Positions 27,603-35,306 of a DNA stretch of 64,000 nucleotides are shown piece after piece (the first letter of the stretch is position 1; each line of letters opens with the position of its first letter). The notes below the pieces were generated by a model that saw nothing but the letters and a program-made list of their open reading frames with translations, did no database searches and was not told where the DNA came from. Position numbers and translations under genes: made by a program. Location: NCBI RefSeq assembly GCF_026041215.1, contig NZ_JAPEIQ010000006.1:326146-390145 (forward strand), read 5' to 3'. The stretch comes from Hoyosella sp. YIM 151337. Its GTDB lineage: Bacteria; Actinomycetota; Actinomycetes; Mycobacteriales; Mycobacteriaceae.

Positions 27603-28916
27603 ATGCCCGTCACCCCGGAGCGCCGCACTCGCGCTGACCTCGTCGCCGCATTGCTTATTACTGTCGTCGTGACAGTTGTGGCGCTCGTGATCTGGCTGCG
27701 CAGTGACTACCGGCATACTCAGCTGGAAGTTGCCAGCCCGCCTGTACCAGCGGTCGAACCCGCCACCGCCGCACCCACCGCGGTGCAGGAACTGTGGGCG
27801 GCACCCAACTCAGCGGCGGGCCAGCCCGTTGTCGTCAACGGCGCCGTCGTCAGCGCGGAGGGTGGCGCCGTTATGGGCCGCGCTGCGGGGACGGGTGAAG
27901 TCGAGTGGCGGTATCAGCGAAACCGCGTGCTGTGCTCGGTGACGAACCGCGACGACGACATCATCGCGGTTTACCGCACGGCGCGCGGCTGCACCCAGGT
28001 AACCGTCCTCGATGCATCGACGGGAAATCGCGGACCGCAGCGGTCCAGTGACGCGGATCAAGAGCTACTGATTCACAGCTACGGCGCCCACGTGCTGGCT
28101 TTCGGCAGCGAACGGCTCGAAGTGTGGCGCACCGATATGGTGCGCACTCTTGAATTCGGCCGTGTCGCGGCGCCGGTCAACCCGAACCGGCAGCCCCGCG
28201 GTGGGTGTGCGATCAACGATGCGCTGCTCAGCCGCGCGCGAGTGGCAACTGTCCTTCACTGCCAAGATGAGCCAGGCGAGCGTCTGGTCATGCTCAACGC
28301 TACTCCTGAGCGAAACAGTGAACCGGAAGAACTCGGGAGTGCGCTCATCACCACTCACGACGCTGCATTAGGCGCTGTGCCAGGAGCAAATGGGGCTCGA
28401 ATTGCTGCCGCGTCAGCGCAAAGCACCGCGATTTTCGTGCCAGGGGATATGGCTGAACTCGTCACCTACGACACCGCCGCGACGGAGTTGGCGCGGTGGC
28501 CGCTCATCGATGTGCCCGTTGCGGAGGGCGCCGCCCGCCCCGGAGGGGCCCCAACCGTAACTGTCGATCCCGCAGCCAACGCGGCAGGATACGTCCACAA
28601 CCCGACGGACACCGCCTACTGGTTTACGGGCAGGGATGTGGTTGGTCTCAGTGCGCGAGACTTCCGCCCGCTGTGGCGAATTCCTGACGCGACCGGCATC
28701 TCAGCGGTGATGGGCGGCGAACTGCTCGTGCCGACCGCTGACGGGATTGGTGTACACGATGCGAGAACGGGCGAGTTCCAGCGACTGATCGCTGTCGATC
28801 GCGGCGGCGCCAGCGCAACGGCACTATCGGTCACTGGTACCTATATCGTTGAGCAGCGCACCACGCCCGAGGCGGACACATCTGATTCGGTTCTCGTCGT
28901 GCTCGGCCCGGCCTGA
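27603..28916 (+). CDS. Membrane-anchored beta-propeller-like protein (Rv3212 homologue)
   Basis: This 437-residue protein has an N-terminal membrane anchor (VAALLITVVVTVVALVIWL, about 13-32), after which the whole chain is predicted outside the membrane. It contains repeated beta-rich units with WRY/W endings and GG turns ('VVNGAVVSAEGGAVMGRAAGTGEVEWRY', 'HVLAFGSERLEVWRTD', 'VGLSARDFRPLWRIPDATG'), consistent with a PQQ-type propeller fold. Two cysteine pairs may form disulfides. Rv3212, at the same place after the helicase, is of unknown function. It starts 70 bp after the helicase stop on the same strand. Confidence 0.78.
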   Translation: MPVTPERRTRADLVAALLITVVVTVVALVIWLRSDYRHTQLEVASPPVPAVEPATAAPTAVQELWAAPNSAAGQPVVVNGAVVSAEGGAVMGRAAGTGEVEWRYQRNRVLCSVTNRDDDIIAVYRTARGCTQVTVLDASTGNRGPQRSSDADQELLIHSYGAHVLAFGSERLEVWRTDMVRTLEFGRVAAPVNPNRQPRGGCAINDALLSRARVATVLHCQDEPGERLVMLNATPERNSEPEELGSALITTHDAALGAVPGANGARIAAASAQSTAIFVPGDMAELVTYDTAATELARWPLIDVPVAEGAARPGGAPTVTVDPAANAAGYVHNPTDTAYWFTGRDVVGLSARDFRPLWRIPDATGISAVMGGELLVPTADGIGVHDARTGEFQRLIAVDRGGASATALSVTGTYIVEQRTTPEADTSDSVLVVLGPA

Positions 28917-28926
28917 CACGTCTCAC

Positions 28927-28952
28927 CCTGCTGTGGCATGACCACAAGCAGG
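28927..28952. terminator. Bidirectional stem-loop between convergent genes
   Basis: CCTGCTGTGG (28927-28936) pairs with CCACAAGCAGG (28942-28952) with one bulge and a short loop, and TTATT follows on the plus strand. It fills the 36-bp gap between the propeller gene and parA. Confidence 0.55.
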
Positions 28953-29747
28953 TTATTCGTAGGGGGCGAAGGTGGACAGCGCTTCCCCACTCGCCCAGTA
29001 CCCCACCAAGTTCTGCGCCAAATCCCGGTATGCGGCCGCCCCTTTGTTTTTCCGGCCAGCAAGGATCGTCGCACCGGATGCGGAGGCTTCAGCGAACCGC
29101 ACAGTGCGCGGAATCGGCGGCGCGAGCACGGGGAGGCCGTAGCGATCAGATACGTCTGCAAGCACATCCCGGCTGTGGGTCGTTCGTGCATCGTAGAGCG
29201 TGGGCAACGCACCGAGCAGCGTTAGGTCTGGGTTCGTGATTTGCTGCACCTCGCTGACTGTCCGCAGCAACTGGCCCACGCCACGATGCGCCAGCGTTTC
29301 ACATTGCAGAGGCACAACGACCGAATCCGCAGCAGTGAGACCATTCAGAGTCAGCACACCGAGCGATGGCGGACAATCGATCAGAATCACATCGAAGTCA
29401 GCGGCCGCCGCGTCAAGCGCCCGGCGCAGTGTGAACTCACGGCCCGGCCGCATCAGGAGCAGTGCTTCCGCGCCTGCGAGGTCGATGTTCGCCGGCAACA
29501 AAGTCATTCCGTCTGCGGTTTCCAGAAGGACGTTCGCGACCTTCTGTTCACCAATGAGTACGTCGTGTACCGATGTTTCGAGCCTGTCGGGGTCATGGCC
29601 GAGCGAGAATGTCAGGCATGCCTGCGGGTCGAGATCGACCACGAGCACCCGTTGATCGAGCGCCGAGAGCGCGGCACCGAGCGACGCCACGGTCGTGGTC
29701 TTCGCGACCCCGCCTTTTTGGTTCGCAATCGCGAGAACTCTGGTCAC
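28953..29747 (-). CDS. ParA-family ATPase (Soj-like, Rv3213c homologue)
   Basis: The protein has 264 residues from GTG 29745-29747, which follows AGGAAG at nine bases; the frame is open to 29792 but the family start fits here (VTRVLAIANQKGG). It has the deviant Walker A QKGGVAKTTT (about 10-19), Walker A' 'VLVVDLDPQACLT' and Walker B 'FDVILIDCPPSLGVLTLNGL'. ParA/Soj ATPases position DNA or protein complexes. No parB lies beside it, and the chromosomal parAB pair of actinobacteria is normally near the origin. This second ParA therefore probably has another cargo or role, which is unknown. Confidence 0.9.
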   Translation of the reverse strand: MTRVLAIANQKGGVAKTTTVASLGAALSALDQRVLVVDLDPQACLTFSLGHDPDRLETSVHDVLIGEQKVANVLLETADGMTLLPANIDLAGAEALLLMRPGREFTLRRALDAAAADFDVILIDCPPSLGVLTLNGLTAADSVVVPLQCETLAHRGVGQLLRTVSEVQQITNPDLTLLGALPTLYDARTTHSRDVLADVSDRYGLPVLAPPIPRTVRFAEASASGATILAGRKNKGAAAYRDLAQNLVGYWASGEALSTFAPYE

Positions 29748-29828
29748 GCGCCCATACTTCCTGATCTGTTTCGCAGAAGCGAGGACGTTCACGGCGTTTT
29801 GCCGCCGGATTTGACAAACTGCGCAGAA

Positions 29829-30260
29829 CTACTCTTCCGACATCCACTCACTCGAACGGCCGGTCATCAACAGCACAAGCGTGCCGACAACCACTCCCCC
29901 GAGGACGAACCCCCAGACGTACTGGTGAGAACCGGTGAACATGGAGAATACAACCGGCAGCAGGAGCAACTGCAAAACCACCGCGATCGATCGTCCCCAT
30001 CGCTTCCCGATAATCAGCGCCGCACCAGCTGCCAGCACAGGGATACCCAGGAACAGGAACCACCCCGCGGTGGCAAATCCGCTAACTTCTGTGCCGCCTG
30101 TCTTCGTAATAGCGCGCGCGGTGAGCCACACCGCGAGACCGAGCAGGACGATTCCCTGCAAGGAGACGATCGCACCAGCAGCGCGTATTCCGAGCGGGAC
30201 ATAGAGTGCACGAGAGCCGGATGGTTTCCGGAATTCATCTGATGGGGACGTGGCGGCCAC
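29829..30260 (-). CDS. Small integral membrane protein (Rv3217c-like)
   Basis: This 143-residue protein has four hydrophobic segments (about 24-47, 63-84, 89-107 and 113-132) with short loops and a cytoplasmic-looking N-terminus (MAATSPSDEFRKPSGSR). The start GTG 30258-30260 has no strong ribosome site and is uncertain. It lies 81 bp upstream of parA on the same strand. It corresponds by position and topology to Rv3217c, a conserved membrane protein of unknown function. No motif suggests transport or enzymatic activity. Confidence 0.78.
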   Translation of the reverse strand: MAATSPSDEFRKPSGSRALYVPLGIRAAGAIVSLQGIVLLGLAVWLTARAITKTGGTEVSGFATAGWFLFLGIPVLAAGAALIIGKRWGRSIAVVLQLLLLPVVFSMFTGSHQYVWGFVLGGVVVGTLVLLMTGRSSEWMSEE

Positions 30261-30314
30261 GACGACAGGGTACAGCGCCGCGGCTCGCGCCTAAACACGA
30301 TAGGCTCTCACACC

Positions 30315-31277
30315 GTGCGTGCGCTGCTCATTGTTAATCCTCACGCGACCTCGACCACGCCTGCGGGGCGGGACCTCATCGCGCTCGCGCTCTCGAGCGC
30401 TCTCAAGCTCCGGGTCGCGCACACCGCGTATCGCGGCCACGCCGCGGAACTTGCCGCAGAGGCGACGAGCGACGGTTATCCGCTGATCATCGTGCACGGC
30501 GGCGACGGCACTGTTAACGAGGTCGTCAACGGTGTACTGGGCGCTCCACGGAGCGGCCCACTCGCAGCGATCGCAGCAACCGCTGTTCCCTCAATCGCGG
30601 TTGTCCCTGGCGGCTCGGCGAATGTGTTCGCTCGCTCACTCGGCATCAAGAACGATCCTCTGGATGCGGCCAACCAGCTGATCAACCTGGTACAGCTCCG
30701 TCATCATCGACGTATAGGTCTAGGGCACTGTGAGGATCGCTGGTTTTTGTTCAATGCGGGGATGGGCCTTGATGCCCACGTCGTGGAAGCGGTTGAAGCC
30801 AGCCGGGCGCGCGGCAAACCCGCGACGTCGGCGCGATACGTCCGCTCGGCGGTTCGGACATTCCTGCGCGAAAAACGCCACGAGCCCGCCCTCACGGTTG
30901 AACTGCCCGACGGCAGCGTGGAAGACGGTGTTTGTTTCGCTTTCGTATCCAACGCGAGCCCGTGGACGTACCTCGAAGAACGCCCGGTTATCACGAATCC
31001 CGGCGCAACCTATGACTCGGGACTCGGGCTTTTTGCGATGCGTACGACAGGATGGGTGCCGATCCTGCGGGTAGCTCGGCAGCTCGTTTTCTCACCACGC
31101 AACGGTCCACGGCACCCAGCTCTGCTGCGCACCGACGATCTCGAACAGGTGCGAATTCACAGCAGCCGCCCCATTGGTCTGCAACTGGACGGTGACTTCA
31201 TCGGCCTGCGTGACGACGTCACTTTCCGGACCGCCCCAAACATGCTCGATGTCGTTGCGCCGAAAGAGCCCGCCTGA
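30315..31277 (+). CDS. Diacylglycerol/lipid kinase family protein (Rv3218 homologue)
   Basis: This 320-residue protein starts at GTG 30315. The lipid kinase catalytic core is present: 'RALLIVNPHAT' at the N-terminus, the nucleotide loop HGGDGTVNEVVNG at about 60-72, 'VVPGGSANVFARSLGI' where the family has GTxNxxAR, and 'LFNAGMGLDAHVVEAVE'. A C-terminal beta-rich domain ends 'QLDGDFIGLRDDVTFRTAP'. The family phosphorylates diacylglycerol, sphingosine-like or related lipids; the substrate here is not known. It is divergent from the small membrane protein and precedes whiB1 by about 360 bp. Confidence 0.88.
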   Translation: MRALLIVNPHATSTTPAGRDLIALALSSALKLRVAHTAYRGHAAELAAEATSDGYPLIIVHGGDGTVNEVVNGVLGAPRSGPLAAIAATAVPSIAVVPGGSANVFARSLGIKNDPLDAANQLINLVQLRHHRRIGLGHCEDRWFLFNAGMGLDAHVVEAVEASRARGKPATSARYVRSAVRTFLREKRHEPALTVELPDGSVEDGVCFAFVSNASPWTYLEERPVITNPGATYDSGLGLFAMRTTGWVPILRVARQLVFSPRNGPRHPALLRTDDLEQVRIHSSRPIGLQLDGDFIGLRDDVTFRTAPNMLDVVAPKEPA

Positions 31278-31640
31278 CATCTTCGCGGCGCTCCAGCCTG
31301 AGATACTCCTGTGAAATCACGCACATTCGACCCCTAAAGTCAAATTACCTCTAGAGAATCTGCCCGATTTCACACAGAATTGAACCTCCGGGCGTACAAA
31401 TAGATGGGTAACCACACCAGCTAGACCGAGCGCCTGCCATGCTGCGAACCGTAGCGGGTCGCGCGCTGAGTGATGTTCGTTACGACCGTCTCGGGAGTAT
31501 TGAGCTTCCAACAGGTTCGTGACAGCATTTCAGTTAACGGCGTGGAAACACAACGGCTACGCGTGAATGAATTGTTGACAACCATGGTGTGACGCACTTC
31601 GGTTCCTCGTGCGCGCAACACCCAGTTAGGAGCTTAGATC
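31278..31640 (+). promoter_or_regulatory. whiB1 upstream region with CRP-like site (31310-31325)
   Basis: This 363-bp gap has no credible gene. TGTGA-AATCAC-GCACA at 31310-31325 differs from the TGTGA-N6-TCACA consensus of CRP/Cmr proteins by one base. In M. tuberculosis whiB1 is known to be controlled by the cAMP receptor protein, which supports the assignment, although the site is 315 bp before the ATG. A lone TTGACA at 31575-31580 has no matching -10. Confidence 0.4.
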
Positions 31641-31895
31641 ATGGACTGGCGCCATCGGGCGGTCTGTCGCGATGAGGATCCGGAACTGTTCTTCCCCGTC
31701 GGGAACAGTGGCCCGGCCCTTGCGCAGATCGCGCAGGCCAAACTCGTTTGCAGCCGCTGCCCCGTCACTCCCGAATGTCTTACGTGGGCACTGGAATCCG
31801 GCCAGGATGCAGGCGTATGGGGCGGCATGAGCGAAGATGAACGTCGCGCACTCAAGCGGCGCAAGGCTCGCACTCGCGCGCGCAGCGCTGTATGA
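31641..31895 (+). CDS. whiB1: Transcriptional regulator WhiB1
   Basis: This 84-residue WhiB-like protein starts at ATG 31641 behind AGGAG. The four [4Fe-4S] ligands are Cys9, Cys37, Cys40 and Cys46 (C-x27-C-x2-C-x5-C). The GVWGG turn and the basic C-terminus (EDERRALKRRKARTRARS) serve sigma-factor and DNA contacts. WhiB1 is the essential nitric-oxide-sensitive member that binds sigma-A; the match in length, spacing and position between the lipid kinase and pdtaS supports whiB1 rather than another paralogue. A strong terminator follows. Confidence 0.95.
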   Translation: MDWRHRAVCRDEDPELFFPVGNSGPALAQIAQAKLVCSRCPVTPECLTWALESGQDAGVWGGMSEDERRALKRRKARTRARSAV

Positions 31896-31922
31896 CGTTT
31901 TAGTAGCTCAAAGCAGGTATTT

Positions 31923-31953
31923 GGCTTGGATCGTCCCGATCCAAGCCATTTTT
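31923..31953 (+). terminator. Strong Rho-independent terminator of whiB1
   Basis: GGCTTGGATCG (31923-31933), loop TCC, CGATCCAAGCC (31937-31947), then ATTTTT. An 11-bp perfect stem with a T-run 28 bp after the whiB1 stop. Confidence 0.9.
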
Positions 31954-32032
31954 CTGCATTTTCGTACGAGTAATAATAATTCGCGCCAAAGCGTTGTTAA
32001 TTGTGAATGCCGTCATGCCAATGCGGCATTCA

Positions 32033-33583
32033 CTAACGGCGCCGGCCGAGTGGTACGCGCAGTACTGCATCAGTGCCGCCCTCGGCACTTTCGTGCAGTC
32101 CCAAAGAACCACCGAGTTCCGCGGCGACCAGGGTGCGCACGATCTGGAGCCCGAGGCGATCCGAGCGTTCCAGACTGAAGCCTTCTGGCAGGCCATTCCC
32201 ATTGTCATGGATGACGACATCCAGCCATCGGGCCGACCGCTCCGCCCTCAACACGATCTCGCCCGGGACGTCCCGGTCCCGAGTGTCATCGTCGAAATCC
32301 GCATAAGCACCCAAGTTGAAAGCATGCTCGATCGCGTTCTGCACAAGTTCGGTGAGCACCATGACTAGTGGCGTCGCTTTGTCCGCCGGCATCACGCCGA
32401 GGCTGCCTTCCCGTCGCACCGCGATCGGCTTACCTACCGTCGCCACGTCGACCATCATCGGCACCAGCCGATCGATGACGTCATCGAGGTTCACTTGCTC
32501 ATCGACTGACATACTGAGCGTGTCATGAACCAGCGCAATGGAACTCACACGCCGAACAGACTCGGCAAGCGCCTGGCGGGCCTCCTCGTTCGTGGTGCGC
32601 CGCACTTGCAGCCGCAGCAGTGCCGCGACCGTCTGCAGATTGTTCTTCACGCGATGGTGGATCTCACGGATCGTCGCATCCTTGGAAAGCAGGGCGCGAT
32701 CCCGGCGCTTCACCTCGGTGATGTCACGTACCAACACGAGCGCACCAGCCGGTTCGCCGTGCGGATACAACGGCAGCGCTCGGAATAGCACCGTGGCACC
32801 GCGGGCGTCGACCTCCATCCGCATGCTGGACTCACGTGCGGTAACCGCCTGAAGCCGCACGCCGAACTCTTGAGCGTCGAAGGGATCGGAGATCAGCGGA
32901 CGCGTGACCGAGGAAAGGTTCTGACCTCCGATCTCGGTGGAGAGGCCCATTCGGTGGTATGCGGATAATGCGTTTGGGCTCGCGTACGCGACTACGCCCT
33001 CGACGTCGATGCGCACCAGCCCATCCCCAGCGCGTGGGCTCGACTGAATACCAACGAGGTCCTCACGCAGCGGAAAGCTTCCGTCACAGATCATTTGGCA
33101 CAGATCCGCGGAGCATGCGATGTAAGCCATCTCCAATGCGCTCGGCACTCGCAGTTGGGCCAGCGACGTATCGCGAGTAAGCACGGCGATGATTTGGCCG
33201 GAATTTCGCACCGGAATCGCTTCCCGCGCCAGCGGCGTTCCCTCATGCCAGCGCGGCGTATCTTCACGCAAGATCTCGCCACGGAGCATCGCCGCGACAA
33301 GTTCAGGGTGATCGGCCCATTCCACAGAGGTTCCGACCCGGTCATGCGAATACACCGTAGGTGACGTCGTTGGGCGGCATTGGGCCACGCACACAGCGCG
33401 TGCCCCGGCTAGGTCGTCTTGCCCTTCGGCATCGTCGAGATCACCCGTAGCGACCCACATCAGGAGATCCGAAAACGACAGGTCCGCGACAATCTGCCAC
33501 TCGCCAACGAGACGCTGCAGATGATTGACAGCATCACCTGGCAGGTCCGTGTGCTCGGCGAGCAGCGCACTCAATGTCGACAT
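32033..33583 (-). CDS. pdtaS: Sensor histidine kinase PdtaS
   Basis: This 516-residue soluble kinase starts at ATG 33581-33583; a TTG nine bases upstream has poorer spacing. Order: an N-terminal GAF-like domain (about 1-150), a PAS-like domain (about 180-290; 'VRIDVEGVVAYASPNALSAYHRMGLSTEIGG'), then a HisKA_2-type dimerisation helix with REIHHRVKNNLQTVAALLRLQ (His309/His310) and an HATPase domain ('VMVLTELVQNAIEHAF', 'DNGNGLPEGF', 'RLGLQIVRTLV'). This is the domain set and position of Rv3220c, which phosphorylates the RNA-binding antiterminator PdtaR. No pdtaR is in the window, as in M. tuberculosis where it lies elsewhere. Confidence 0.94.
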   Translation of the reverse strand: MSTLSALLAEHTDLPGDAVNHLQRLVGEWQIVADLSFSDLLMWVATGDLDDAEGQDDLAGARAVCVAQCRPTTSPTVYSHDRVGTSVEWADHPELVAAMLRGEILREDTPRWHEGTPLAREAIPVRNSGQIIAVLTRDTSLAQLRVPSALEMAYIACSADLCQMICDGSFPLREDLVGIQSSPRAGDGLVRIDVEGVVAYASPNALSAYHRMGLSTEIGGQNLSSVTRPLISDPFDAQEFGVRLQAVTARESSMRMEVDARGATVLFRALPLYPHGEPAGALVLVRDITEVKRRDRALLSKDATIREIHHRVKNNLQTVAALLRLQVRRTTNEEARQALAESVRRVSSIALVHDTLSMSVDEQVNLDDVIDRLVPMMVDVATVGKPIAVRREGSLGVMPADKATPLVMVLTELVQNAIEHAFNLGAYADFDDDTRDRDVPGEIVLRAERSARWLDVVIHDNGNGLPEGFSLERSDRLGLQIVRTLVAAELGGSLGLHESAEGGTDAVLRVPLGRRR

Positions 33584-33606
33584 AGGAAGCAATCACCCGC
33601 CACGTG

Positions 33607-33822
33607 CTACGAAATCACGGCGATAAGGTCACCCTGCTGGATGACGTCGCCCTTGGAGACATTCACGGCACTGACCGTCCCGTCGTACTCGGAAAGGACG
33701 GGGATCTCCATTTTCATCGATTCGAGCAAGACAAGAGTATCGCCCTCACGAACCACGTCACCGACATTGACGACAACATCGAGAACCTGCGCGACCATTT
33801 CCGCGCGCACATCTTCTGCCAT
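33607..33822 (-). CDS. Biotinylated acyl-carrier-type protein TB7.3 (BCCP-like)
   Basis: This 71-residue single biotinyl domain starts at ATG 33820-33822 after GGAGG; an in-frame ATG 15 bases upstream is ruled out because that ribosome site lies between them. Biotin is attached to Lys37 in ESMKMEIPV. The start 'MAEDVRAEMVAQVLDVVVN' and the end 'GDVIQQGDLIAVIS' match the mycobacterial 71-residue protein Rv3221c. It is a free-standing biotin carrier with no carboxylase gene nearby; its partner carboxylase is not known from context. It lies 23 bp upstream of pdtaS. Confidence 0.95.
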   Translation of the reverse strand: MAEDVRAEMVAQVLDVVVNVGDVVREGDTLVLLESMKMEIPVLSEYDGTVSAVNVSKGDVIQQGDLIAVIS

Positions 33823-34012
33823 GAGAGCCTCCGCCATTCCGCTAGCGTCTCTAGGCTAATCGAGCGACTGCGTGTGGGGCGACACGTGGGTAAGCACCGC
33901 GATTCGCGCAGCGGAGTGAGGGCGCAGGGCCACTTGGGCTGACAGGCGTTCGAGTACACTGGACCGGCAACGAAGTGAGCCAGCGGGATGACCCGCCACA
34001 AAAGGAGTGACC

Positions 34013-34087
34013 ATGAGCAAGCGTGGCCGCAAGCGCAGCGACCGCCGCAAGAACAAGGCGAACCACGGCAAGCGCCCTAACGCCTGA
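34013..34087 (+). CDS. Ribosomal protein bL37 (24 residues)
   Basis: A tiny gene with a strong ribosome site (AAAAGGAG, five bases before ATG 34013). Of its 24 residues 13 are Lys or Arg. The protein starts MSKRGRKRSDRR and ends NHGKRPNA. It closely matches bL37, the actinobacteria-specific large-subunit protein seen in mycobacterial ribosome structures and missed in many annotations because of its size. It is followed directly by a terminator, so it forms its own transcription unit, divergent from the biotinyl protein and convergent with rshA-sigH. Confidence 0.88.
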   Translation: MSKRGRKRSDRRKNKANHGKRPNA

Positions 34088-34095
34088 TAGCAGCG

Positions 34096-34119
34096 AAAGT
34101 CCGGGAATTCCCGGACTTT
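34096..34119. terminator. Terminator after bL37
   Basis: AAAGTCCGGG (34096-34105), loop AATT, CCCGGACTTT (34110-34119), followed by CCTTGTTT. A 10-bp perfect stem eight bases after the bL37 stop. It is symmetric enough to act also on rshA transcripts from the opposite side. Confidence 0.8.
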
Positions 34120-34145
34120 CCTTGTTTGCGCAGTGCGTAAGCCCC

Positions 34146-34454
34146 CTAGTCGTCGGCAATCACGCGCCGAATCGTCACCTGCTTGCGGATTTCGATCGTT
34201 AGACGTTCACGCAGATACTTGGGAGCGCGATCACCGCCACACTTCCTTGAGAGCAACCGCTTGATCTTCTCCTCGACGCCGTAGGCCTCTAGACACGGGC
34301 CGCACTCGTCAAGATGTGCTTCAAGCCGCTTGCGCACTTCTTGGTCACATTCGTGGTCGAGTAGCAGATAGACATCGGCCATGACGGCCGCGCAGTCCAC
34401 GTGATCATGTTCGAGGAACCCCTCCTCGCTGTGGTTGTCCGGTGGGGTCATCAC
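34146..34454 (-). CDS. rshA: Anti-sigma factor RshA (zinc, redox-sensing)
   Basis: This 102-residue protein starts at GTG 34452-34454 (ATG 34449-34451 next), overlapping the sigH stop and preceded by AGGAG inside sigH. The ZAS motif HLDECGPC gives H-x3-C-x2-C (His47, Cys51, Cys54), with a further HEC at 34-36. Family members bind and inhibit SigH when reduced and release it when the cysteines are oxidised or after heat or phosphorylation. The N-terminus is acidic and His-rich, and the C-terminus '[19 protein letters not shown]' is typical. Translational coupling keeps sigma and anti-sigma in balance. Confidence 0.94.
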   Translation of the reverse strand: MMTPPDNHSEEGFLEHDHVDCAAVMADVYLLLDHECDQEVRKRLEAHLDECGPCLEAYGVEEKIKRLLSRKCGGDRAPKYLRERLTIEIRKQVTIRRVIADD

Positions 34455-35107
34455 TGCGCTTTCTCCTGTGTCTCAGCGGAAGCCTTGCTGTTCGAACGGT
34501 GGAAACCACGGTCACGGGCGACATCCGCAAGCATGCCGCGCAGTTGCTTGCGCCCGCGGTGCAAGCGTGACATCACAGTGCCGATTGGGGTGCCCATGAT
34601 CTCGGCGATGTCCTTGTAGGGAAAGCCCTCGACATCCGCGTAGTAGACCGCCATCCGGAACTCCTCCGGCAGCGACTGCAGCGCTTCTTTGATGTCATCG
34701 TCGGGTAGTGCCTCAAGCGCTTCGACTTCCGCGGAGCGCAGCCCGGTGGAGCTGTGATCGGCGGCCGCGGCCAGCTGCCAGTCCGTAATCTCATCGGTCG
34801 GGTACTGTGCAGGCTGCCGCTGGCGCTTCCGGTACCCGTTGATGTAGGTGTTCGTAAGGATTCGGTACAGCCAAGCCTTGAGGTTGGTTCCTTCTTTAAA
34901 GGAACTGAATGCTGAATAGGCCTTCAGATAGGTTTCTTGTACCAGGTCTTCGGCATCGGCGGGGTTACGCGTCATCCGAAGGGCAGCCCCGTATAGCTGG
35001 TCGATGAGCGGCATGGCATCACGCTCAAACCGGGCGACCAGTTCCGCTGGCGTCTCCGCCTGCACTGATTCGCCACGAGGGGTTTCAGATGGGTTCGTTT
35101 CCGGCAC
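34451..35107 (-). CDS. sigH: RNA polymerase sigma factor SigH
   Basis: ECF sigma factor of 218 residues from GTG 35105-35107, after GAAGG at seven bases. Region 2: '[73 protein letters not shown]'. Region 4: '[50 protein letters not shown]'. It controls the thiol-oxidative and heat stress response (SigH/SigR group). The frame continues upstream to a second start, GTG 35228-35230, which has its own AGGAG at five bases and would add 41 residues. A GGGAAC-N18-GTT promoter precedes that longer form. The stop overlaps rshA. Confidence 0.95.
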   Translation of the reverse strand: MPETNPSETPRGESVQAETPAELVARFERDAMPLIDQLYGAALRMTRNPADAEDLVQETYLKAYSAFSSFKEGTNLKAWLYRILTNTYINGYRKRQRQPAQYPTDEITDWQLAAAADHSSTGLRSAEVEALEALPDDDIKEALQSLPEEFRMAVYYADVEGFPYKDIAEIMGTPIGTVMSRLHRGRKQLRGMLADVARDRGFHRSNSKASAETQEKAQ

Positions 35108-35277
35108 TGGCTTCCCTTCGCTGATGGCAGCTTCCAAGCCTACCGCCCGCGGTACACCGGAACCGTCGGCCCATCCTGAAATCTGCCACTGCGAAACGGG
35201 ATCGTCCAGGCTCAGCGCTGCGACAGCCACGCACACTCCTCATCGATCAGGACACGGACATTCCGTACGCCGGATTC

Positions 35278-35304
35278 AACAGCGACAGGGCCGCAGATGT
35301 TCCC
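35278..35304 (-). promoter_or_regulatory. SigH-type promoter upstream of sigH
   Basis: On the minus strand GGGAAC (35304-35299), 18 bases, GTT (35280-35278). This fits the GGAAT/GGGAAC -35 and GTT -10 of SigR/SigH-dependent promoters with the expected spacing. It lies about 48 bp upstream of the longer sigH start and partly overlaps the 3' end of the yedK-type gene. Autoregulation of sigH is known in mycobacteria. Confidence 0.65.
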
Positions 35305-35306
35305 GA

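Noticed and set aside
29241-30242. 333-residue plus-strand frame
   Set aside because: Runs antisense across parA and the small membrane gene, both of which have clear families.
31575-31580. TTGACA as whiB1 -35 element
   Set aside because: No TAnnnT sequence at 16-18 bases; a single hexamer is not enough.
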